In this document: positions 57,833 to 64,000 of the stretch, one piece after another | Numbering within the stretch: position 1 is the stretch's first letter | Layout: each line of letters starts with the position of its first letter | NCBI GenBank assembly: GCA_051005235.1 | Contig: JBPCJO010000040.1 | Coordinates: 3,896-67,895 of the forward strand | From: JALQXV01 sp051005235 | GTDB taxonomy: Bacteria; Patescibacteriota; Saccharimonadia; Saccharimonadales; 2-12-FULL-41-12 | Direction: 5' to 3' | DNA length: 64,000 bases | Made by a program: the position numbers and the translations under genes | The notes under the pieces: model-generated | What the model saw: the letters and a program-made list of their open reading frames with translations, nothing else | What the model was told of the DNA's origin: nothing | The model's database searches: none

Positions 57833-58507
57833 CTAGAGTTCGGTCAGATTGGTTTTCACTAGGGTTTGCGTTAACTGCTGCAAGCGGTCTTCGGAGCCAA
57901 GCTGGTTTTGGAGGCGCGGAGGTCGCTGCTGAGCCATGCAAAGGCGTAGCACTTTTAAGTCGTTTTGGGTAAATAGGCCGGTGTCGGCGGGCTGGAACCG
58001 CTGATGGTCGTGGTCGAACTCAAAATTGGTAGCATCAGAGGCAGCCTCCAAACGTAAGTTAGGAGCGGTGCCGGATATCTGCAAAACTTGGAGGCTAAAC
58101 CACATATCGACGATTCGCGCGTCATAGGTTGGGTCATTGAGGGATCGTAACGATTCAAGTAGGAACGGATAATATTCTTGGCCGGCAGCTTCATCAACAA
58201 TACTGTTAATTATTTTTATATGGGCAAAGGCTAGTTGCATGCGCCGCATATTTTTGACGAGTTCACCAAAATGGACGCGTAACCGGGCAGAAGTTAAGGT
58301 CATCAGCTTTGATCGTCCTTCGATGAAGCAGACTTCTGATTCGCTGAGCAGTTCAATGCCGCCAGCTAAGCGGCTTTTTTGTGAACGGGCCGCTTTGGCT
58401 AAAACCGAAACTCTCCCCTTCTCGGCGCATAGCAGGGTCAAAATTCGGTCATGTTCGGCGTAATCAATCCGTGTTAAGACAATAGCCAGGTCGGTATGTT
58501 GCTTCAT
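57833..58507 (-). CDS. recO: DNA repair protein RecO
   Basis: A 224-residue protein: N-terminal OB fold (MKQHTDLAIVLTRIDYAEHDRILTLL ... KGRVSVLAKAARSQKSRLAGG, 1-80) and helical C-terminal domain. The zinc-binding cysteines found in many RecO proteins are absent, as in E. coli. It mediates RecA loading with RecR. Its ATG overlaps the receiver-like gene stop (ATGA), tying it to a degenerate two-component pair. Confidence 0.88.
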   Translation of the reverse strand: MKQHTDLAIVLTRIDYAEHDRILTLLCAEKGRVSVLAKAARSQKSRLAGGIELLSESEVCFIEGRSKLMTLTSARLRVHFGELVKNMRRMQLAFAHIKIINSIVDEAAGQEYYPFLLESLRSLNDPTYDARIVDMWFSLQVLQISGTAPNLRLEAASDATNFEFDHDHQRFQPADTGLFTQNDLKVLRLCMAQQRPPRLQNQLGSEDRLQQLTQTLVKTNLTEL

Positions 58508-58893
58508 GCCTCGACTGCTGAGACTGCTGAGTTTTGTAAAATGGCGGCTAAACGTTCAAGCCCAATAGTTGGTTTATACAAGTAGTCAACCGCACCGTAC
58601 TTATGCCATTCGGCAGCTGACAAGCCGGTATCTTCTTGGGGTATATGGCTGTAGACGATAATTGGGATATTCGTCCAATCGGAATAAGAGCGAAATTCTT
58701 GCAAGAACTCAATGCCGTTGTGGTTTGGCATAGCGAGCTCAAGGATAACGACATCTGGTAACGTGGCATCGGCACTGGCAATTGCCGCTTGGGCGGTAGT
58801 CGCCGTACTTACCGCTAATCCCCTATTCATCAGATACGACGCGATAGTTTTTGCCAGAATTGTATCGGGTTCAACCAGCAAGACTTGCTTCAT
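58504..58893 (-). CDS. Receiver-domain protein with phospho-acceptor Asp replaced by Glu
   Basis: A 129-residue stand-alone receiver fold: LLVEPDTILAKTIASYL (acid pair partly kept, Glu8/Asp10), then DVVILELAMPNHNGIEF, where position 52 is Glu (GAG) instead of the phosphorylated Asp, and DYLYKPT with the conserved Lys (about 113). Glu at this site often mimics a permanently active state. There is no output domain. It starts 1 base after the upstream kinase-like gene and overlaps recO by 4 bases. Confidence 0.88.
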   Translation of the reverse strand: MKQVLLVEPDTILAKTIASYLMNRGLAVSTATTAQAAIASADATLPDVVILELAMPNHNGIEFLQEFRSYSDWTNIPIIVYSHIPQEDTGLSAAEWHKYGAVDYLYKPTIGLERLAAILQNSAVSAVEA

Positions 58894-58894
58894 A

Positions 58895-59590
58895 CTACAC
58901 CCACGACAGCTGTTCGCTGCGCGGCAATTCGGTGACTAAACCGCTCAGTCTACCCATGTGTTTTACTTGTAGTGAGCTGCCGATCGCTCGGCATAGCCCC
59001 TCGGCAATAGCCAGCGGAATATGAGTGTTACCAGCTCGTGCTAAGGACAAATGCGCCTTCCCTTGCAACATCAGTGCCCGCTCAACGTCCGTTTTTGTTA
59101 ACGTAGCACTACCAAATAAGCCAATTCCAATTTTGCCTGCTCGAGTTTTGTAGCTTCGGAGTAATACCTTTGCATTCGTGCTATCTTGCAGGTCAAACAG
59201 TGTGGTAGCAAAGACTTTAAGGATTGAGCTAAGCGCTGGCTGGTGTGACATAACTGGTTCGTGGGTGCGATTATCTAAGACGAGCGAGATACCGCGCGCC
59301 GACGCTTGTTCCCGTAGCTCATACAAGGTGTCGTAGAGTATCGAACCAGTGTTAATTGGCGACAGATCAAGTGCCAGCTGACCATATTCGGCTTGGGCTG
59401 CCAATAGGTAACTATCGATTAATTGGAGGGTTTGTTCGGCGGTTGATTGAATCGTTCCCAACGTCGTAACTTCGCCCGATTCAGCTTGACGTGCAATTCT
59501 AATTAGAGGTTGTTTGAGTTCATACGCCAGCGCCCGCAGCAGCCTGTCGTGGCTACTATTTTCTGGTAAGTGCTGAAACTGTTGGCTCAT
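58895..59590 (-). CDS. Degenerate histidine-kinase-like protein lacking the phospho-His
   Basis: A 231-residue cytoplasmic protein. The HisKA-like helix reads LRALAYELKQPLIRIA (residues 18-33), with Tyr23 where kinases have the phosphorylated His of HELRxPL. An ATPase-like domain follows (about 80-225), but the N-box and the DxGxG box are not recognisable; GIGLFGSATL is the nearest remnant. No membrane or sensor domain. Probably a pseudokinase or scaffold that works with the Glu-type receiver next to it. Confidence 0.75.
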   Translation of the reverse strand: MSQQFQHLPENSSHDRLLRALAYELKQPLIRIARQAESGEVTTLGTIQSTAEQTLQLIDSYLLAAQAEYGQLALDLSPINTGSILYDTLYELREQASARGISLVLDNRTHEPVMSHQPALSSILKVFATTLFDLQDSTNAKVLLRSYKTRAGKIGIGLFGSATLTKTDVERALMLQGKAHLSLARAGNTHIPLAIAEGLCRAIGSSLQVKHMGRLSGLVTELPRSEQLSWV

Positions 59591-59666
59591 ATCGTTTGTA
59601 CGCTTACGCGCGAACTTGTACCCTCATACTCGTTGCAGGGATTATAGCATGGCTATAGCCGCGTGA

Positions 59667-60329
59667 TTACGGAATAAAGGTGAAGCTGGGCAAGATAATG
59701 GTATTAAAGTCGTTGATACGGTCGCTTGATTCGACCGAGATTTTAATCGTTTTATCGCGGAGTGGCAAAAAGACGGTCGCGCCGGTTTTTTTATCTTCGA
59801 TCTGGCCATCAATGCGTAAACCGACGACACTGGGTAGTTTTGGCAATGAGTATGTGACAACTTTTACCTTACCCTGCTTGATCAGGCTATCGAGCTGGGA
59901 GACCGCTTGGTCGTAGGCGGTATTAATAACCTCTACCCGTAGAGACTGGGCCGCAGCCGGGTTGGCAGAGATTAAATTGGGTTGCATTAAAAGCTTAAGC
60001 TGGTTATTTTCTTCGCTTTCGTAGGCACTCCAGGTTTTTGGATACTGAAAACTAAGTGTTCCGAATTGGGCGGAGCTGGTGTAGTTTTTAAGAGGATTTT
60101 TTTCACGCTCAAAAAATTCATTGTCTTTTTCGGTTTTAGCTTTATCGACTGCGACCGTTACTTCGCCGGCAACTTTTTCGTCAAAATTTTTCTTATAGTC
60201 TTGCTGGCCAATAAACGCCCAGGCGCCAAACCCAATTGAGAATAGGAGTAAAATACCAGAAATAATTAACGGTATTACGAGGAGGTTAACTTGCCCCTCT
60301 TCAGACTTACGCAAGTTCATACCGCTCAT
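59667..60329 (-). CDS. Membrane-anchored protein, unknown function
   Basis: A 220-residue protein. A short charged N-terminus (MSGMNLRKSEEGQ), one helix (about 15-38, LLVIPLIISGILLLFSIGFGAWAF), a charged helical stalk (about 42-78) and an external beta-rich domain (about 85-220, FGTLSFQYPKTWSAYESEEN) resembling PsbP/Mog1-like folds. The orientation suggests an extracytoplasmic domain. It follows the methyltransferase by 12 bases. No family assigned with confidence. Confidence 0.7.
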   Translation of the reverse strand: MSGMNLRKSEEGQVNLLVIPLIISGILLLFSIGFGAWAFIGQQDYKKNFDEKVAGEVTVAVDKAKTEKDNEFFEREKNPLKNYTSSAQFGTLSFQYPKTWSAYESEENNQLKLLMQPNLISANPAAAQSLRVEVINTAYDQAVSQLDSLIKQGKVKVVTYSLPKLPSVVGLRIDGQIEDKKTGATVFLPLRDKTIKISVESSDRINDFNTIILPSFTFIP

Positions 60330-60341
60330 GGTAACGCAACT

Positions 60342-60818
60342 TTAATATTCATACAAGTAGATGCCCGCTTTGCTACGTTTGGCTTTTTTATGAGGAATTT
60401 TAAAGGCAAAACTCACTAGCTTGGTAGAGCCGTGCACCTCGGCTTTTAATTTTTCATCGAGTTTTACCATAAATCGGTCAAGCAAAAATACAAATACACC
60501 GTCGGCGCGGCTCAGGTCAGCCTTCCAAAAATTACCCCATATAATTCGCACTTGTTTACGGTACTTCCAGGTATAAAGCCAGGCAGTCAAAACGAGTATC
60601 GGGTTTAGCTCATAACCCACCACGAGCAGGCCACGCTGAGCTGCCTGTTTTAACACCCGGCCGTCACCGCAACCAAGTTCAAACAATGTTTGGCCGGGCT
60701 TTAAATTAAGCAAATCAAGCGCGGCTTGCGTTTGAGCACGTCGCGTCGGCAAATACGGCGCGCCAAATAAAATCACAAACGCGAATAAACTTACAATAAC
60801 CGCAAAGACTATAAACAT
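60342..60818 (-). CDS. Class I SAM-dependent methyltransferase, membrane-anchored
   Basis: A 158-residue protein. N-terminal helix (about 2-20) followed by a short Rossmann methyltransferase core: LFELGCGDGRVLKQAAQRG (SAM motif I, about 45-63), VVGYELNPIL (acidic loop, about 66-75) and IIWGNFWKADLSRADGVFVFL. Substrate unknown. Its ATG overlaps the xseB stop by 1 base. Confidence 0.82.
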   Translation of the reverse strand: MFIVFAVIVSLFAFVILFGAPYLPTRRAQTQAALDLLNLKPGQTLFELGCGDGRVLKQAAQRGLLVVGYELNPILVLTAWLYTWKYRKQVRIIWGNFWKADLSRADGVFVFLLDRFMVKLDEKLKAEVHGSTKLVSFAFKIPHKKAKRSKAGIYLYEY

Positions 60819-61021
60819 TAATTTAGTTTTTTAATGTCGATTTCGGCATGCTTGGCGACACGCTGTAAGTAGGCGTTTAGCTCTTTTAGAATGGCTTGGC
60901 CGTCTTCGTGTAATGTAATCGCCGCGTCTATATCAGTGTCTTCGTGTTGCAGACGGGCTAGCACCGCGTCTAGCGATTGCTTTAGTTCTTGGTATGATTT
61001 TGCTTCTTCATTTTTCTTCAT
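60818..61021 (-). CDS. xseB: Exodeoxyribonuclease VII small subunit
   Basis: A 67-residue protein with the XseB pattern SYQELKQSLDAVLARLQHEDTDIDAAI and a two-helix fold; length is typical. With XseA it degrades single-stranded DNA to short oligonucleotides. AAGGAGAT 3 bases before the ATG is a strong Shine-Dalgarno site. Located 24 bases after xseA. Confidence 0.9.
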   Translation of the reverse strand: MKKNEEAKSYQELKQSLDAVLARLQHEDTDIDAAITLHEDGQAILKELNAYLQRVAKHAEIDIKKLN

Positions 61022-61045
61022 AGTATCTCCTTGCCTCTCATTTTA

Positions 61046-62173
61046 TTATTCACTCTCAACCGTGCGGATTTGCATTTTCTCATCTGTAAACTGTAAGCTG
61101 AACACATCTGCGCCACTAGCTTTAAGCTGGCGGGCTGATTTAATATGCCGCCCTTTAGTGGTACGCACTAGTGTGTAACCAAGTGTTAACGGCAGCAGCG
61201 GGTCGAGCGCTTTTAGCAGGATTTCTGCATGGCTGAGCTGCTGACTGCTTGACTGGGCTACCGCCTGCAAGGACTCGCGGAATTGGGTTTGCTGATCAAC
61301 AAGTTGTTGCTGTTCGTCCTGAATAATCCGCTGTAATTGGGTACTCAACAGCGCTTTACTTTGATTTACTACTTCCAGTTCATGTTGCGCGTTTGGCACC
61401 AACAGTTCGGCAGCATTGCTTGGTGTACTGGCGCGCATATCGGCAGCCAGTTCAGCCAAACTAACGTCGTTTTCGTGGCCAATCGCAATCAAGGTTGGAA
61501 TTCGGCTGGCAGCCACCGCGCGCACGACCGACTCCTCGCTAAACGCAGCCATGTCATCTGCACTGCCACCCCCGCGAATGACAACCAGTACTTCTGGCGG
61601 GTCGCTGAGGCTGTTAAATTTATGAACCGCTGACACTATTGCAGATGGCGCCTGGGCACCCTGGACTAGTGTATCAATCAATTCAATTTGCAAGCTCGGC
61701 CAGCGGGCAGTCATAATTTTTCGGAAGTCGGCGATTGCAGCCGATTCGGCAGACGTAATTAGACCAATCCGTCGGGGAGGATACGGCAGTTGCCGCTTCC
61801 GCTCAGGTGCAAACAAACCTTCTGTTTCCAACTTCTTTAATAAGAGGTCTTGAGCTTTGCGAATCGACCCCTCGCCGACGGCTCGCAAACTATCAACGTT
61901 AATACTAAAACCAAAGTTGTTGTGCAGACGGGGCCGACCAACCACTTCGCAGGTAATACCGTCTTCTAGCGGCCCCGGCAAATTAAACACCGTGCCAAAA
62001 AACTTAACGCTGGAATGCTCGTCTTTTAAATCAAAGTAAACCCATTTGCCTTTACTAACCCGAAAGTTCGACAGCTCCCCCACCACCGCAATCTGCGGAT
62101 ACATCATCTCCAGCGACTGGTTAAAAATCGCCACAAACTCGCTAACCGTAAAGCTGGGATTTTGGCCAATCAT
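61046..62173 (-). CDS. xseA: Exodeoxyribonuclease VII large subunit
   Basis: A 375-residue protein. N-terminal OB fold (VSEFVAIFNQSLEMMYPQIAVVGELSNFR), then the catalytic domain RIGLITSAESAAIADF, VVIRGGGSADDMAAF, IPTLIAIGHENDVSLAELAADMRASTPSNAAEL, and a coiled-coil region (about 270-330) that carries XseB subunits. Shorter than E. coli XseA (456) in the coiled coil and C-terminus. The start overlaps the upstream stop as ATGA. Confidence 0.94.
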   Translation of the reverse strand: MIGQNPSFTVSEFVAIFNQSLEMMYPQIAVVGELSNFRVSKGKWVYFDLKDEHSSVKFFGTVFNLPGPLEDGITCEVVGRPRLHNNFGFSINVDSLRAVGEGSIRKAQDLLLKKLETEGLFAPERKRQLPYPPRRIGLITSAESAAIADFRKIMTARWPSLQIELIDTLVQGAQAPSAIVSAVHKFNSLSDPPEVLVVIRGGGSADDMAAFSEESVVRAVAASRIPTLIAIGHENDVSLAELAADMRASTPSNAAELLVPNAQHELEVVNQSKALLSTQLQRIIQDEQQQLVDQQTQFRESLQAVAQSSSQQLSHAEILLKALDPLLPLTLGYTLVRTTKGRHIKSARQLKASGADVFSLQFTDEKMQIRTVESE

Positions 62174-63225
62174 ACCGGCGGTTTACTGCGTTTGTTTATA
62201 GCTTTATTGTACAGATAATAGCCCGGAGGCAGCTGGACGGCACTACTGAGGACTCGGTACATGATGGTTATGGGCAAGCTGGTTGAGGGCGGTACACCTA
62301 CTGTGGCCAGCACCGCAGTCATCAGACCTTCGTAGACGCCAATGCCACCCGGTAAAACCGAGATCAGCCCTGCGAAGTTGGCAATTGCGTAGGCAATAAT
62401 AACCGCGCCAAAGTTAATAAATTCACCGAACGCGACATAAACCGTGTATATAGTCAGAATCTCGGTTAGGCTTGCGAAAAAGGCGTAAACCAGTGGCATT
62501 TTTAACTTGGTGTAGTTCTTTTTGAGGATTACGTAATTTTCGTGAAACTCTAAAAATAGCTTGCGGACAGACGCAATATTAATTGTCTCTGGGTGTTTTG
62601 GTCGTACAACTTGAATGAGTTTATTTAAAAACTTGGTAAGCGCCGTAAAAAAGATATCGATCCGGCGGCGGCTACTGACGATATAAATAATGGCGAGCGT
62701 TCCCACTACTAGCAATGTTCCGAGTGAACTAGCTACCAATATCGTTAAGTTACTGGCCTTGCCGTTAACCGCCAGAATAAACAATCCGATGAGTAATAAC
62801 ACCTGGAACGACATGAAGATGGTAATAAAACGCATAGTCTGCACCAGTGTGGACTGGGCTGGTGTTGCCCCCAGTTGCTTCATGCGTAAGCCAAAATACG
62901 AAAAGCCCGACACGCCCGCGCTCGGAAACACATGGTTCACAAAATTAAGTTCAACCGCCACCTTGTACATTGGCTTGTACTTAAACTTTTTGCCTAAAAT
63001 ATCAAATAATCCCTGATACAACTTGGCGTAGGTATGGTAATTAATCACCTGCCAAAAAATAATAAACAACAATATATAAACATTCACTCGGTCAAGATTA
63101 GAAAATGTCTCGCTAATCTGATCGCGTAGCAAAAACAACAGTAATAGCAATGCGCCAAGCGTTACCCAAGTGAGGATATGCCGCCACTTGTTACTTTGTT
63201 TTACTTCCTGTGCCTTTTCAGCCAT
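62170..63225 (-). CDS. Flippase-like membrane protein (LPG synthase TM / UPF0104 family)
   Basis: A 351-residue protein with about eight membrane spans. Conserved points include the FVNHVFPSAGVSGFSYFGLRMKQLG segment (about 93-117) and a late FAGLISVLPGGIGVYEGLMTAVL (about 283-305). This is the lysylphosphatidylglycerol synthetase membrane domain without the soluble synthetase. Such domains move or recognise lipids; the lipid is unknown. TATACT ends 11 bases before the ATG and overlaps the end of a family B repeat. Confidence 0.85.
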   Translation of the reverse strand: MAEKAQEVKQSNKWRHILTWVTLGALLLLLFLLRDQISETFSNLDRVNVYILLFIIFWQVINYHTYAKLYQGLFDILGKKFKYKPMYKVAVELNFVNHVFPSAGVSGFSYFGLRMKQLGATPAQSTLVQTMRFITIFMSFQVLLLIGLFILAVNGKASNLTILVASSLGTLLVVGTLAIIYIVSSRRRIDIFFTALTKFLNKLIQVVRPKHPETINIASVRKLFLEFHENYVILKKNYTKLKMPLVYAFFASLTEILTIYTVYVAFGEFINFGAVIIAYAIANFAGLISVLPGGIGVYEGLMTAVLATVGVPPSTSLPITIMYRVLSSAVQLPPGYYLYNKAINKRSKPPV

Positions 63226-63238
63226 ATCTAAAAGATAG

Positions 63239-63303
63239 TATATAGGACTTTTGCGCTATTGCGCAGAGCCTGGGGCTGTAGAAAAGTGCGAAAGGCCTAT
63301 ATA
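63239..63303. repeat. Repeat family B, 65-base short form
   Basis: Starts TATATAGGACTTTTGCGC and ends GTGCGAAAGGCCTATATA; related to the termini of 54547-54847. It lies exactly between two divergent genes, and its two ends contribute the -10 elements of both (TATACT at 63237-63242 on the minus strand, TATAAT at 63300-63305 on the plus strand). Confidence 0.75.
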
Positions 63304-63314
63304 ATTAACCTACT

Positions 63315-64000
63315 ATGCAATTACTATGTATTCTTGGCCGCCAGCCCGCCATTGGCTTAGCAGAACTCGAAAGTCGCTTTGGTCCAGCCGATTTCCAGCC
63401 CCTCAACAACGACATCGCCCAGCTTGAAACAGACCAAGATATAGCTGTTTTTACTCAAATTGGGAGCACTCAAAAAGTTGCCAAGCTACTTACCTACCTT
63501 GATACAACCGATTGGAATAAAGCGTTGCGCGCGGTCCAAAAATCGCTACCCGACCATTTGCAGTACATTCCCGAAGGCAAGGTTACGATTGGCCTCAGTA
63601 CCTACGGTTTTAATGCTTCGGCGCAACAAGTTAATGCTGCCGCCCTCTCGCTCAAAAAAGTTATCAAGCAAGCTGGCCGTAGCGCACGCGTTGTACCAAA
63701 CGCCGAAGCCACCCTTAATACGGCGCAGGTCATTCATAATAAACTAACCAGTCCAAATGGGCTGGAACTTATGTTAGTCCGCGATAAAAATCGCACTGTT
63801 CTGGCACAGACGGTGTGGGTCCAAGATATCGATGCCTACCGCCAGCGCGACCAAGAGCGCCCCATGCGCGACGCACGGATTGGCATGCTCCCCCCAAAAC
63901 TCGCTCAAATCATCTTAAATCTGGCGGTTGGCGACCTTGAGCAAGATGAAATAAGCGTGCTTGACCCTTTTTGCGGCACCGGCGTCCTATTACAAGAGGC
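63315..64000 (+). CDS. TRM11/RlmL-type RNA methyltransferase, 3' end outside window
   Basis: An open frame of 228 codons starting MQLLCILGRQPAIGLAELESRFG and running off the right edge. The N-terminal half (about 1-150) resembles a THUMP-like RNA-binding region, followed by RPMRDARIGMLPPKLAQIILNLA and the methyltransferase motif I DPFCGTGVLLQEA. This is the layout of Trm11/TrmG10-type guanosine N2-methyltransferases of tRNA. TATAAT ends 9 bases before the ATG. Confidence 0.8.
   Translation, partial: MQLLCILGRQPAIGLAELESRFGPADFQPLNNDIAQLETDQDIAVFTQIGSTQKVAKLLTYLDTTDWNKALRAVQKSLPDHLQYIPEGKVTIGLSTYGFNASAQQVNAAALSLKKVIKQAGRSARVVPNAEATLNTAQVIHNKLTSPNGLELMLVRDKNRTVLAQTVWVQDIDAYRQRDQERPMRDARIGMLPPKLAQIILNLAVGDLEQDEISVLDPFCGTGVLLQE

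Overview
The window looks like a chromosome segment of a Candidatus Patescibacteria (CPR) member, most likely Saccharibacteria (TM7). This is inferred from gene content, not from a marker search. It has a Gram-positive-style surface (sortase, an LPxTG-type substrate, FtsI/MraY/FtsW/MurG), small genes packed in short operons, many small proteins with no recognisable family, and few biosynthetic enzymes. TGA behaves as a stop throughout, so the standard bacterial code 11 fits. There are no rRNA genes, CRISPR arrays, transposase genes or prophage modules. Three tRNA genes are present (Ser-GGA, Leu-CAA, Glu-CTC).

Layout. 1-5.2 kb: tgt (cut by the left edge), rlmH, a MacB-type ABC exporter pair, tRNA-Ser with an odd downstream cassette, and pyrH. 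5.2-11 kb: two coiled-coil proteins, xth, a DAHP synthase behind what looks like a classical aromatic amino-acid attenuator, a peptidase E-like protein, a NAD(P)H-hydrate dehydratase-like protein and an FAD oxidoreductase. 11-18 kb: cell-surface region with glycosyltransferase, sortase, sortase substrate, a second sortase broken by an in-frame stop, a PEGA protein and other membrane proteins. 18-32 kb: gltX, DUF3048 protein, a umuDC-like mutagenesis operon, a Phd/VapC pair, pyrF-pyrE-def, tRNA-Glu, a histidine kinase and response regulator, rluB-type synthase and der. 32-39 kb: pth, two small proteins, a candidate structured RNA, dprA, topA, a sigma-region-4/winged-helix protein and a MazEF-type pair. 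40-48.6 kb: a division/cell-wall cluster on the minus strand (mraZ, rsmH, ftsL, ftsI, mraY, ftsW, murG, ftsQ). 49-57.7 kb: yvcK, a GH1 glycosidase, a zinc-ribbon protein, a Pif1-type helicase with HRDC domain, two unknown proteins around a MITE-like repeat, a HigBA-type pair and glyS. 57.8-64 kb: recO with a degenerate two-component pair, a membrane protein, a methyltransferase, xseB-xseA, a flippase-like membrane protein and the start of a THUMP-type methyltransferase.

Regulation. A recurring signal is a -10 hexamer (TATAAT, TATACT, TAGAAT and similar) ending only 6-9 bases before the start codon. It occurs at about twenty genes on both strands, which implies leaderless or nearly leaderless mRNAs. 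Genes inside operons, and some with long leaders, instead use Shine-Dalgarno sites.

Most notable points: (1) the leader peptide and terminator/antiterminator before DAHP synthase; (2) an adjacent kinase/receiver pair in which the phospho-His is Tyr and the phospho-Asp is Glu, next to recO; (3) a UmuD homologue lacking its Ser/Lys dyad, with an unknown small partner; (4) palindromic repeat families, one copy of which is read in frame inside dprA; (5) tRNA-Ser and tRNA-Glu each followed by a terminator and a cassette carrying an inverted T-arm copy and a direct copy of the tRNA 3' end; (6) a probable structured RNA of about 400 nt upstream of dprA.
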